DNA from: Phenylobacterium sp.
GTDB taxonomy: Bacteria; Pseudomonadota; Alphaproteobacteria; Caulobacterales; Caulobacteraceae
Length of the DNA stretch: 64,000 bases
Direction of reading: 5' to 3'
NCBI RefSeq assembly: GCF_004297125.1
Contig: NZ_SCVD01000020.1
Location: 310,001-374,000, forward strand
This document shows, one piece after another, positions 9,047 through 16,641 of the stretch. The translations under genes and the position numbers were made by a program. The stretch's first letter is position 1. Each line of letters begins with the position of its first letter. The notes under the pieces are model-generated. The model did no database searches. It was given only the letters and a program-made list of their open reading frames with translations, and had not been told where the DNA came from.

Positions 9047-11587
9047 TCAGTAGCGGTAGGTCACCCCGACGCCCACCATCCGCGGCGGCCCGGCGATGAA
9101 GGTGGGCAGGCCCAGGCTGTCGCCCGTATTGCCCGCGTCGATGATGTAGTCCTCGTCCGCCAGGTTGGTGGCGAAGGCCTCCAGGGTGACCGGAGAGTCC
9201 TCGGCGCTCCACGACACCCGCAGGTTCACCAGGCCATAGGCCTTCTGGAACTCGTCCTGGACCTTGTCGGGCACGAAGTTGCCGGTCTGGAAGGCCGGCA
9301 GATCGTTGGTGTCGTCAAAGAAGGTCTTCGACTGCCAGGTGTAGCTGGGCCGGATCTCGATCTCGCCGTTGAAGGCCGGGATCCGGAAGGACGCCGCAAC
9401 CGACGCCGAGTGGTCGGGCGACAGGCGGAAGCGGTTGCCGTCATAGGCGCCCGCGGCGAACCGGGCGTGGCTGTAGGCATAGGTGGCCAGCAGGTCGAAG
9501 TTGGACGTCACCGCCCAGTCGGCCTGGCCCTCGAACCCGTACGCCTTGGCCTTGCCGGCGTTGGTGATCACGAACAGCGTGCCCTGCTGCTCGACCGTCT
9601 GGAAGTTGTCGTAGTCGTAGCGGTAGGCCGAGGCGTCCAGGCGCAGGCGGCGGTCCAGCAGGGCCAGCTTGGCGCCGACCTCATAGCTGTCGACCGTCTC
9701 GGCCTCCACCCGGCCGAAGCGCGGCGCCGTCCCCGGCGCCGCCGGGCCCGAGGCGGCCAGCACCTCCGGCCGCCGGCCGCGGGCGAACGAGGCGTAGAGG
9801 TTGGCGTCGTCGGTGGCGGCGTAGCGGGCCACGACCCGCCAGGTCACGCCGTCGTCCTTCAGGTCCTGCTCGAAGATCTGGCCGTTCCCGGTCGTCGGCT
9901 GGAACGTCACGCCGAACAGCGGCAGCTGGTTCTCCGGGATCTGCTGGACGATCGGCAGCGAGAGCGCGCCCAGGATCGCCTGGGCCTGCGCCAGGGCGGC
10001 CGGCGAGCCGGACGCCGCGATCTGCGCCGCGCCGATCGCCCCGCCCAGCACGCTGCGCCCGCCGACCACGCGCGAGCCGAAGCCCGTGGTCTTGTCGTCG
10101 CGGGTGAAGCGGACGCCGGCCGAGACTTCCAGCTTGTCGGTCACCTTCAGCGTGCCGTCGGCGAACACGTCGAACGAATCGAGGTCGCTGGTGCTGGAGG
10201 TCTCCTCCACGTGGTTGGCGCGCAGGTTTGCGGCGATCGCTGTGGCCTGGGCCGCGCTCAGCACGACCCGGTTGCCGCTGAGCCCGGCCACCAGGCCGCG
10301 CAGCAGCGCGCCCGTGAAGGCCGTGTTGCCGAACACCGCGGCGGGCGCCGGCACGTCGGCCGGCAGGCCCAGGCCCGCCGCCCCGGCGTTGAGCTGGCCG
10401 GTCACCACCGCCAGGCCGATGCGTTCGTCGAACTGCAGCGGCACGCGCTGCCGGTCCTTGGCCTTGAAGAGGTCGCCGCCGACGAAGCCGCGGAAGCGGC
10501 CGCCGTTGTCGTAGTTGAGGCGGAACTCCTGGCTCCACTGCTCACCGCGCGCGTCGTTGAGGCCGGTGAGGATCGCCAGCGACGTGCCGTCCGGATCGAA
10601 CATCTCCTCGCTGTCGTAGCGGCGGTAGGCGCTGATCGAGTTCAGCGTCAGGCTGTCGGTCAGCTTGAACTCGGCGATGCCGGTGTAGCCGGTCACCATC
10701 CGGTCGACGCCCAAGGCGCCTTTCTCGAAGTTCGCGGGCGCCGCCAGGGCCGCGGCGCTCTGCGGCCGCGTGTCGCCCAGCACCTGGCCGGTGGCCGGAT
10801 CGGTCGGCCGATAGCCGCCCGACTTGAACGACGTGCCGGTGGGTTCGTCCTTCTGGTAGTTGGCGATGAGGTCGATGGAGACCCGGTCGCTGGGCTCCAG
10901 CCGCAGGGCGGCGCGGAAGGCGCTGGTGTCCACCGACTGGAAGGCGTCGCCGCCCAGGGCGTTCTTCACATAGCCGTCGCGCGCCTTGATCCGGCCCGAC
11001 AGGCGCAGCGCCGCGCGCTCGCCGATCGGCGCGTTCACCGCCGCCTCGCCCAACTTGTACTCGTGGCTCCCGCCCTCGACCTTGAAATAGGCGTCGAAGC
11101 CCTCGGTGGAGGCCTTCTTCTGGATGATGTTCACCCCCCCGATCAGGGCGCCCCGGCCGAACAGGGTCGATTGCGGCCCCTTGGCCACCTCGACTCGCTC
11201 CAGGTCGAACAGCTCCACGTACGAGCCCTGGGCCTTGGAGATCGAGACCCCGTCCTGGAACACCGAGACCCGCGCCTCGGAATAGCTGTCGGTCGAGTCC
11301 GAGGTGATGCCGCGCATCACGAAGCCCGGGTTGTTCGGCGACTGGTCCTGGACCTCGAAGCCCGGCGTGAACAGCGACAGGTCGGCGAAGTCCTGGATGC
11401 CCAGCGCGTCCAGCCGCTCCGCGCCATAGGCGGTCAGCGAGATCGGGACGTCGATGGCCGCCTGCTGGGTCTTCTGGGCGGTGACGACGATCTCCTCGAT
11501 CGCCGCGGCTTCCTGGGCCATCGCCGGAGCGGCGCACATGGCGAAGGCGCTCGCCGCGGCCAGCAGCCGCGCACGTGACATGGTCAT
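9047..11587 (-). CDS. TonB-dependent receptor
   Basis: An 846-residue outer-membrane active transporter. The start ATG at 11587 begins a signal peptide ending in APAMAQ. A TonB box-like stretch, EEIVVTAQK, follows at about residues 30-38. The plug domain shows PISLTAYGAERLDALGI, PGFVMRGI and VEVAKGPQSTLFGRGALIGGVNIIQKK. The 22-strand barrel ends with the aromatic terminal strand (VGVTYRY). Ligand type cannot be read, but the overall style resembles the sphingomonad/caulobacterial receptors for plant- or lipid-derived organics rather than classic siderophore receptors. Divergent from the ArsR-DUF2087 regulator across a 199-nt region, so it is a candidate regulatory target. Confidence 0.93.
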   Translation of the reverse strand: MTMSRARLLAAASAFAMCAAPAMAQEAAAIEEIVVTAQKTQQAAIDVPISLTAYGAERLDALGIQDFADLSLFTPGFEVQDQSPNNPGFVMRGITSDSTDSYSEARVSVFQDGVSISKAQGSYVELFDLERVEVAKGPQSTLFGRGALIGGVNIIQKKASTEGFDAYFKVEGGSHEYKLGEAAVNAPIGERAALRLSGRIKARDGYVKNALGGDAFQSVDTSAFRAALRLEPSDRVSIDLIANYQKDEPTGTSFKSGGYRPTDPATGQVLGDTRPQSAAALAAPANFEKGALGVDRMVTGYTGIAEFKLTDSLTLNSISAYRRYDSEEMFDPDGTSLAILTGLNDARGEQWSQEFRLNYDNGGRFRGFVGGDLFKAKDRQRVPLQFDERIGLAVVTGQLNAGAAGLGLPADVPAPAAVFGNTAFTGALLRGLVAGLSGNRVVLSAAQATAIAANLRANHVEETSSTSDLDSFDVFADGTLKVTDKLEVSAGVRFTRDDKTTGFGSRVVGGRSVLGGAIGAAQIAASGSPAALAQAQAILGALSLPIVQQIPENQLPLFGVTFQPTTGNGQIFEQDLKDDGVTWRVVARYAATDDANLYASFARGRRPEVLAASGPAAPGTAPRFGRVEAETVDSYEVGAKLALLDRRLRLDASAYRYDYDNFQTVEQQGTLFVITNAGKAKAYGFEGQADWAVTSNFDLLATYAYSHARFAAGAYDGNRFRLSPDHSASVAASFRIPAFNGEIEIRPSYTWQSKTFFDDTNDLPAFQTGNFVPDKVQDEFQKAYGLVNLRVSWSAEDSPVTLEAFATNLADEDYIIDAGNTGDSLGLPTFIAGPPRMVGVGVTYRY

Positions 11588-11733
11588 GATCTATCCCCTA
11601 CGCAGAACGCGTGGGGCCGCCCCTAGCGTGACTGTGCGACGGTCGCATGACGGTCCAGGCTCCTCCGGCCGGGCCGGGCGCACATCGCCCGGATATGCGG
11701 CGCCGAAGCCTCAATCCCTTACGCAGCAACGTA

Positions 11734-11767
11734 TTGTCGTTATCTCAGAATTCATCTAATTAGATGA
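11734..11767 (+). promoter_or_regulatory. Promoter with overlapping palindromic operator upstream of the ArsR-DUF2087 gene
   Basis: A perfect 16-bp palindrome, TCATCTAA/TTAGATGA, occupies 11752-11767. It sits over a plausible minus-10 element (TAATTA, 11757-11762) placed 17 nt after a minus-35-like TTGTCG (11734-11739). A third half-site, CATCTAA, follows at 11769-11775 and runs into the ribosome binding site AAGGAG (11774-11779). The arrangement fits autorepression by the ArsR-type protein encoded downstream. The promoter assignment is by eye. Confidence 0.6.
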
Positions 11768-11786
11768 GCATCTAAGGAGACGCGCG

Positions 11787-12392
11787 ATGTCCGACGCCGA
11801 TCTGCTGGCGTTCTTCAAGGCCATGGCGAACGAGAGCCGCCTGCGCATCGTGGGCCTCCTGGCCCAGCGCGAGCGCACCGTGCAGGAGCTGGCCGAGACC
11901 CTGGTGCTCAAGGAGCCGACGGTCTCGCATCATCTGGCGGTGCTGAAGGAGATCGGCCTCGTCACCGTGCGGCCCGACGGGGTCATGCGCTGGCATGCCC
12001 TCGACGCCGGGGCGCTGGCGGCCATGAACCGGCGGCTGGTCAGCCAGGAAGAGGTCGCGGCGCTCGTGCCCGAGGAGAGTTGGGAAAGCCGCGTGCTGTC
12101 CGGCTTCCTCGACGCCGAGGGCCGCTTGAAGGCCTTGCCGGCCAGCCGCCGCAAGCGCTGGGTGATCCTACAGTGGCTGGTCGAGCAGTTCGACGAGGAC
12201 CGGCGCTACCCGGAGGCCGAGGTCAACGCGACGCTCCAGCGCCGCCACTGGGACAGCGCCACGCTCCGGCGCGAACTGATTGGCGCCGCGATGATGGCGC
12301 GTGAAGCTGGCGTCTACTGGCGCCTGCCGCGGTCCGCCTGGCGCAGCTACGACGACGCCCGGCTCGAGCCGAGCCAGGCTATGACCGCCTGA
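11787..12392 (+). CDS. ArsR-type winged-helix regulator fused to a DUF2087 domain
   Basis: A 201-residue protein. Residues 1-75 form an ArsR-type winged helix: LAFFKAMANESRLRIVGLL, then the recognition segment TLVLKEPTVSHHLAVLKEIGLV. Residues from about 105 to 185 match DUF2087 (RRKRWVILQWLVEQFDEDRRYPEAEVN and later LRRELI). DUF2087 is found C-terminal to helix-turn-helix domains in stress and drug-response regulators. No ArsR metal-binding ELCVCDL motif is present, so a metal effector is unlikely. The start ATG has a strong AAGGAG site, and a palindrome covers its own promoter, which implies autoregulation. It may also control the divergent TonB receptor. Confidence 0.88.
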   Translation: MSDADLLAFFKAMANESRLRIVGLLAQRERTVQELAETLVLKEPTVSHHLAVLKEIGLVTVRPDGVMRWHALDAGALAAMNRRLVSQEEVAALVPEESWESRVLSGFLDAEGRLKALPASRRKRWVILQWLVEQFDEDRRYPEAEVNATLQRRHWDSATLRRELIGAAMMAREAGVYWRLPRSAWRSYDDARLEPSQAMTA

Positions 12393-12415
12393 GCCGGAGC
12401 GCCGAGACCGACCCG

Positions 12416-13057
12416 ATGATGTTCTTGATCGCAAGTCTGGCCGGCCTGACGGTCGCCTATCTTCTCGGCGCCACGCCCACGGGCTACCTGGCGGGAAAGT
12501 GGCTCAAGGGCGTCGATATCCGCGAACTCGGGTCCGGATCCACCGGCGCGACCAACGCCTTGCGGACCCTGGGCAAGGGGTCCGGAGCCGCGGTGCTGTT
12601 GCTCGACGTGCTGAAGGGCGTGGCCGCCATCCTCTTCGCCCGCTGGTTCTACGCCTGGCCCTCGGTCACGCCGCCCGACCTGCAGGCCTGGACGCCCTGG
12701 CTGGTCTGCCTGGCCGGGCTGATGGCGCTGTTGGGGCACAGCCGTTCGGTCTGGCTGGGCTTCACCGGCGGCAAGTCCGTGGCCACGGGGTTGGGCGTGC
12801 TCTTGGCGCTGTCCTGGCCGGTCGGCGTGGGCGGTCTGGCGGTGTTCGGCGTGGTGGTGGCCGCGACCCGTATCGTGTCCCTGGGGTCGATGCTCGCGGC
12901 CGTGACCGCGATCGCCCTGGTGTGCGGCCTGGAGCATCCGCTGCCCTACCGGCTGATGGTGATCGCGGGCGGCCTCTACGTGCTGGTCCTGCATCGCGCC
13001 AACGTCCGGCGGCTGCTGGCCGGGACCGAGCCGCGCCTGGGCCGCAGCCGCGTCTAG
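12416..13057 (+). CDS. plsY: Glycerol-3-phosphate acyltransferase PlsY
   Basis: A 213-residue integral membrane acyltransferase that uses acyl-phosphate to acylate glycerol-3-phosphate, the first step of phospholipid synthesis. The three cytosolic signature blocks are visible: motif 1 around GSGSTGATNALRTLGKGSG (residues 40-58), motif 2 GHSRSVWLGFTGGKSVATGLG (about residues 104-124), and a glutamate-containing segment (GLEHPLPYRLM) towards the end. Five hydrophobic spans fit the known topology. It starts 23 nt after the regulator gene, probably co-transcribed. Its end overlaps the convergent dehydrogenase gene by 4 nt. Confidence 0.92.
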   Translation: MMFLIASLAGLTVAYLLGATPTGYLAGKWLKGVDIRELGSGSTGATNALRTLGKGSGAAVLLLDVLKGVAAILFARWFYAWPSVTPPDLQAWTPWLVCLAGLMALLGHSRSVWLGFTGGKSVATGLGVLLALSWPVGVGGLAVFGVVVAATRIVSLGSMLAAVTAIALVCGLEHPLPYRLMVIAGGLYVLVLHRANVRRLLAGTEPRLGRSRV

Positions 13058-13746
13058 ACCCGCCCGGTCACCGGCATCAGCGCCCCGGTCACCGCCCGCG
13101 CCGCCTCGCTGGCCAGGAACAGCATCACGGCGGCCAGATCGTCCGGCGCCACCCACGTCGCGGGGTCCACGCCCGGCATGTCGGCGCGGTTTTGCGGCGT
13201 GTCGATGATCGAGGGCAGCACCGCGTTGACGGTGATGTCGTCGCCCTTCAGCTCCTCGGCCAGCGCCTGGGTCAGGCTGTGAACCCCTGCCTTGGCCGCC
13301 GCATAGGCGCCCATGCCCATGGCCGCCTTCAGCGCCGCCGACGAGCCGACGTTGACGATCCGCCCCGCGGCGCTGCGCTTCAGGTGCGGGATGGCCGAGC
13401 GGCTGGCGTTGGCGGCGGTCAGCACGTTCAGCCGGTACATGGCCGGCCAGCTGCCGATCGAGCCCTCCTGCAGCGTCTCCCAGGTGAAGCCGCCGGCGAC
13501 GTTGAGCAGGGCGTCGATCCCGCCGAAGCGGTCGGCCGCGGCGTCGAGAGCCGCGCCGGCCTGGTTGGCCTCGGTCAGGTCCACGCCCGGCAGAACCAGC
13601 ACCTCCGGCCCGGACGGCAGGCCCGCCGGCGCATCCTTCGCGAAATCGATCAGCGCCAGCCGCGCGCCCTGCCCCGCCGCGGCCTTGGCCACAGCCTGGC
13701 CCAGGACCCCGAAGGCTCCGGTGATCACCACGACGCGTCCGGCCAT
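13054..13746 (-). CDS. Short-chain dehydrogenase/reductase
   Basis: A 230-residue classical SDR. The nucleotide-binding TGxxxxxG region is ITGAFGVLGQAVA (residues 8-20), and the NxAG motif is LLNVAGG near residue 85. The active-site serine lies in NVGSSAAL and the YxxxK pair in YAAAKAG, so the catalytic set is intact. The absence of a basic residue just after the glycine motif and an Asp at the end of strand 2 (LALIDF) favour NAD. It is in the same direction as the thiolase upstream but separated from it by a hairpin. The substrate is unknown; fatty- or hydroxyacyl substrates would suit the context. Confidence 0.88.
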   Translation of the reverse strand: MAGRVVVITGAFGVLGQAVAKAAAGQGARLALIDFAKDAPAGLPSGPEVLVLPGVDLTEANQAGAALDAAADRFGGIDALLNVAGGFTWETLQEGSIGSWPAMYRLNVLTAANASRSAIPHLKRSAAGRIVNVGSSAALKAAMGMGAYAAAKAGVHSLTQALAEELKGDDITVNAVLPSIIDTPQNRADMPGVDPATWVAPDDLAAVMLFLASEAARAVTGALMPVTGRV

Positions 13747-13768
13747 CCGCCAACCCTCGAAACGAGAA

Positions 13769-13792
13769 ACGGCCAGGGGTCTCCCCGGCCGT
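13769..13792 (-). terminator. Probable intrinsic terminator after the thiolase gene
   Basis: A GC-rich hairpin with arms ACGGCC-GGGG / CCCC-GGCCGT (one bulged A at 13775, loop TCT) lies 30 nt past the thiolase stop. Read on the minus strand, it is followed by GTTTC, a short T-run. It would separate the thiolase from the downstream SDR gene. Confidence 0.5.
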
Positions 13793-13821
13793 CCCTCAAA
13801 ACCGTATTTCGGATCGAAGAG

Positions 13822-14994
13822 CTAGAGGCGCTCGACGATCGTGACGTTGGCCATGCCGCCGCCTTCGCACATGGTCTGCAGGCCGTACTTCTTGCCGCGC
13901 GCCTTCAGCGCATAGAGCAGCGTGGTCATCAGCTTGGCGCCCGAGGCGCCCAGCGGATGGCCCAGGGCGATCGCCCCGCCGTTGACGTTGACCCGCTCCG
14001 GATCGGCGCCCAGCTTCTGGATGAAGGCCACCGGCACCGAGGCGAAGGCTTCGTTCACTTCGAACAGGTCGATGTCGTCGATCGACATGCCTGCGCGCTT
14101 GAGGGCCCGCTCCGTCGCCGGGATCGGCGCTTCCAGCATGATCACCGGGTCGTGGCCCAGCAGCGACAGGTGGTGGACGCGGGCCAGCGGCGTCAGGTTG
14201 TGTTCCTTCAGCGCCTTCTCGGAGACCACCATGACGCCCGCGGCGCCGTCGCAGATCTGGCTGGAGGTGGCCGCCGTGATCCGGCCGCCCTCGCGCAGCA
14301 GCTTCACGCCGCGCATCCCGTCCAGGCTGACGTCGTAGCGGATGCCCTCGTCGCTGTCGTGGCGCACCGTATTGCCCTCGGCGTCGATGCCGTCGATGGC
14401 CAGGATCTCGTCCTTGAAGGCGCCGCCCTGGGTCGCCGCGATGGCGCGCTGGTGGCTGTGGTAGCCGAACTCGTCCAGCTGGTCCTTGGTCAGGCCGTAC
14501 TTCTCGGCGACCATCTCGGCGCCCATGAACTGGCTGAACTGGATGTTCGGATAGCGCTCTTCCTGGCGCGGACTCTTGGGGATGCCGAAGCCTTCCTTGG
14601 CCGGCAGCGAGACCGACAGGCCCATCGGCACCCGGGTCATGCTCTCGACGCCCGAAGCGATGACGATGTCCATGGTGCCGCTCATCACGGCCTGGGCCGC
14701 GAACTGCAGCGCCTGCTGGGAAGACCCGCACTGGCGGTCCACCGAGGTGGCCGGCACGCTTTCCGGCAGCTTGGACGCCAGCACGGCGTTGCGGCCGATA
14801 TTGGTGGACTGCTCGCCCACCTGCATCACGCAGCCCATGATCACGTCCTCGACGGCCGCCGGGTCGACCCCGGTGCGGTCCATCAGTTCGTTCAGCACCG
14901 CGGCGCCCAGGTCGGCGGGGTGCCAGCCGCGGACGCGGCCGCCCTTGCGGCCCCCGGCGGTGCGGGTCGCGGCGACGATATAGGCCTCGGCCAT
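13822..14994 (-). CDS. Acetyl-CoA C-acyltransferase (thiolase)
   Basis: A 390-residue thiolase. The nucleophilic cysteine is C89 in SVDRQCGSSQQAL. The second catalytic region is EVNEAFAS, followed by NVNGGAIALGHPLGASG with the catalytic His, and the C-terminal acid/base Cys lies in TMCEGGGMANVTI. All catalytic elements are intact. The degradative type (3-ketoacyl-CoA thiolase or acetyl-CoA acetyltransferase) is more likely than the biosynthetic one, judging by the fatty-acid-type neighbours, but sequence alone does not decide. It appears to be a monocistronic minus-strand gene ended by a hairpin. Confidence 0.92.
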   Translation of the reverse strand: MAEAYIVAATRTAGGRKGGRVRGWHPADLGAAVLNELMDRTGVDPAAVEDVIMGCVMQVGEQSTNIGRNAVLASKLPESVPATSVDRQCGSSQQALQFAAQAVMSGTMDIVIASGVESMTRVPMGLSVSLPAKEGFGIPKSPRQEERYPNIQFSQFMGAEMVAEKYGLTKDQLDEFGYHSHQRAIAATQGGAFKDEILAIDGIDAEGNTVRHDSDEGIRYDVSLDGMRGVKLLREGGRITAATSSQICDGAAGVMVVSEKALKEHNLTPLARVHHLSLLGHDPVIMLEAPIPATERALKRAGMSIDDIDLFEVNEAFASVPVAFIQKLGADPERVNVNGGAIALGHPLGASGAKLMTTLLYALKARGKKYGLQTMCEGGGMANVTIVERL

Positions 14995-15203
14995 CTCGAT
15001 AACTCCGATATTGGCGCCGCCTCCGGCGCTTCGGATCGATATGTAGCCGGGGCGCCCTTGCGTAAGACAACTTGGGTGACGGGGGCGTCATCCCGGAGCC
15101 GCCCCTCGCAGATTTGTAAGGCGCGGCATGGGCCGCTGAAAGCTGGCCGCGCGATTCATCGGCGCATGGGTCGCTCGTGACCCGCAGCGCAAAGGATCAC
15201 ACC

Positions 15204-15410
15204 ATGAAGCTCCGCCTCGCCGTCTCAGCTCTCACCGCCCTGGCGATCGCCGCCGGCGCCCCGGCCCTGGCGCTGGCCCAAGGCATGTCCGGCAATGTCG
15301 AGGCCTCGACCCCGGTCCCCAACCCGCCCGCAAAGACGGCGCACAAGGCCGCCCATCACGCCAAGGCCAAGGCCACGCACCGCAAGGCCGCCGCGACCAC
15401 GGCCAAGTAG
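15204..15410 (+). CDS. Small exported Ala/Lys/His-rich protein
   Basis: A 68-residue protein of unknown function. The ATG at 15204 follows AAAGGAT and gives MKLRLAVSALTALAIAAG, a clear signal peptide ending in ALALAQ. The mature peptide of about 45 residues is dominated by Ala, Lys and His repeats (AHKAAHHAKAKATHRKAAA). It is highly basic and low in complexity. Similar small basic exported peptides are common in Caulobacterales, with no assigned role. They might bind nucleic acid, cell wall or metal, but this is speculation. Confidence 0.65.
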   Translation: MKLRLAVSALTALAIAAGAPALALAQGMSGNVEASTPVPNPPAKTAHKAAHHAKAKATHRKAAATTAK

Positions 15411-15423
15411 ACCTCGGGACGGA

Positions 15424-15449
15424 GCGGGGCGCTGCCCCCGGCGCCCCGC
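15424..15449. terminator. GC-rich hairpin between convergent genes
   Basis: A perfect 9-bp stem, GCGGGGCGC/GCGCCCCGC, with an 8-nt loop lies between the ends of two convergent genes (stops at 15410 and 15456). There is no T-run on either side, so it could be a bidirectional terminator or simply a transcript-end stabiliser. Confidence 0.45.
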
Positions 15450-15455
15450 ACGCTC

Positions 15456-15962
15456 CTAGGCCGCGCGCGACGAGAACGTGCGCGCCAGGATCCGCTCCAG
15501 CCATTCCTGGTCCACGCCGTCGAAGGCCGCGGGCCGATCTGAATCCACGTCGAACACAGCGATCAGCCGGCCGTCGGCGCCCACCACCGGAACCACGATC
15601 TCGCTGGCCGAACGTCCGTCGCAGGCGATGTGGCCGGGGAAGGCGTGGACGTCCGCCACCACCTGGGTCCGCCCCGTGGCGGCCGCGGTCCCGCACACGC
15701 CGCGCCCAAACGCGATGCGCATGCAGCCCAAGGTGCCCTGGTAGGGCCCCACCACCAGCTCGTCGCCCTTGGCCTCGTCGACCACGTAGAAGCCTGTCCA
15801 AAAGTAGTGCGCGAAGCTGTTCGCCAGCATCGACGACACCGTCGCCATCCGCGCCACGAGGTTCGGCTCGCCCTCCAGCACGGACGCGATCTCGGCGGAG
15901 ACCGCCGCATAGCGCTCCGCCTTTTCCGCAGGCAGGGTGATCTCGTTGAAGGCTTCGGCCAT
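15456..15962 (-). CDS. msrC: Free methionine-(R)-sulfoxide reductase (GAF-domain fRMsr)
   Basis: A 168-residue GAF-domain enzyme that reduces free methionine-R-sulfoxide in the cytoplasm. The family's three redox cysteines are present: C80 (LGCMRI), C90 (GVCGT) and C114 (IACDG). The pattern VVGPYQGTLGC-RIAFGRGVCGTAA is diagnostic, and the C-terminal VFDVDSD region completes the substrate pocket. The ATG at 15962 gives the family's usual N-terminus and length, so longer in-frame starts were rejected. It stands alone and follows a convergent hairpin. Confidence 0.92.
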   Translation of the reverse strand: MAEAFNEITLPAEKAERYAAVSAEIASVLEGEPNLVARMATVSSMLANSFAHYFWTGFYVVDEAKGDELVVGPYQGTLGCMRIAFGRGVCGTAAATGRTQVVADVHAFPGHIACDGRSASEIVVPVVGADGRLIAVFDVDSDRPAAFDGVDQEWLERILARTFSSRAA

Positions 15963-16014
15963 GGGTGGGATGTAGCGAGCCGCAAGCGCGGCGGCCAGCC
16001 CCGCTGGCGGCGTG

Positions 16015-16431
16015 TCAGTCCGCCGTGGCGAGGCGCAGCGCAGAGCCCGGCGGCGGGGCGGTTCCCGCCCGCCAGGCGGCGGCGGTCGCCTTGACCTCGG
16101 GCGCGCGCAGGGCGGCGGCGAGCGAACGGCCCTCGGCGCGGCAGGTGGCGCCGGCCTCGCCGACGACGCAGACCACATCCCTGCCGAAGCCGACGCTCAT
16201 CAATTCGGCCCAGCTGGCGGCGGCCGGCGCATCCTGAAGCTCCAGCCGCACCCAGCCGGACGGGTCGGCCGCAGTGGCGACGCAAAGGGTGTGACCGTCG
16301 ATGACGTGAAGCACCGGTCCCCGGACCTGCTGTCCGGCGGCAGCCTGAGGGGCCCGGCATGGGGCCTCTTGCGCCTGCGCCACGCCGTTGGCCAGCACGC
16401 TCAGTCCCAGTGCGAGAAGGGTCCGCTTCAT
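16015..16431 (-). CDS. Exported protein resembling a staphylococcal-nuclease-like domain without catalytic residues
   Basis: A 138-residue protein with a signal peptide (MKRTLLALGLSVLANGVAQA). The mature start, PVLHVIDGHTLCV, resembles the beta-barrel opening of thermonuclease-like (TNase) domains (V-x-V-x-DGDTL). However, the metal-binding Asp after Gly is His here, and the Arg/Glu catalytic residues further on are not recognisable. It is probably a binding domain or a diverged homologue, not an active nuclease. Four cysteines in the mature part could form two disulfides. Assignment to the SNase fold is tentative. Confidence 0.65.
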   Translation of the reverse strand: MKRTLLALGLSVLANGVAQAQEAPCRAPQAAAGQQVRGPVLHVIDGHTLCVATAADPSGWVRLELQDAPAAASWAELMSVGFGRDVVCVVGEAGATCRAEGRSLAAALRAPEVKATAAAWRAGTAPPPGSALRLATAD

Positions 16432-16641
16432 GGCGTGCTCCTCCGCAAGGCCCGTGCCGCCAATCCGTCAATGCGCATCGCGGCGATTGGCTGCGTGGCG
16501 GTGCGTCTTTCCAGCCACAGGCGGTCCGTCTTTCACCGGGGCGCCTTCCAACTGTCACGCAGCGCTCGTAGTAGGCGCCCGTCCGGCGGTGGCGGGGATT
16601 CCCACGAAACGCCCCCGACCGCCGTCCGCCTTCGGGAGCCG

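Noticed and set aside
8582..11578. Very long open frame (nearly 1000 codons) antisense to the TonB receptor
   Set aside because: Its translation is rich in Arg, Gly, Val and Gln with no domain, and it mirrors a receptor with full signal peptide and plug motifs. Long antisense frames are expected at this GC content.
12499..15180. Long plus-strand open frame across plsY, the SDR and the thiolase
   Set aside because: It runs through three genes with clear catalytic motifs and shows low-complexity composition only.
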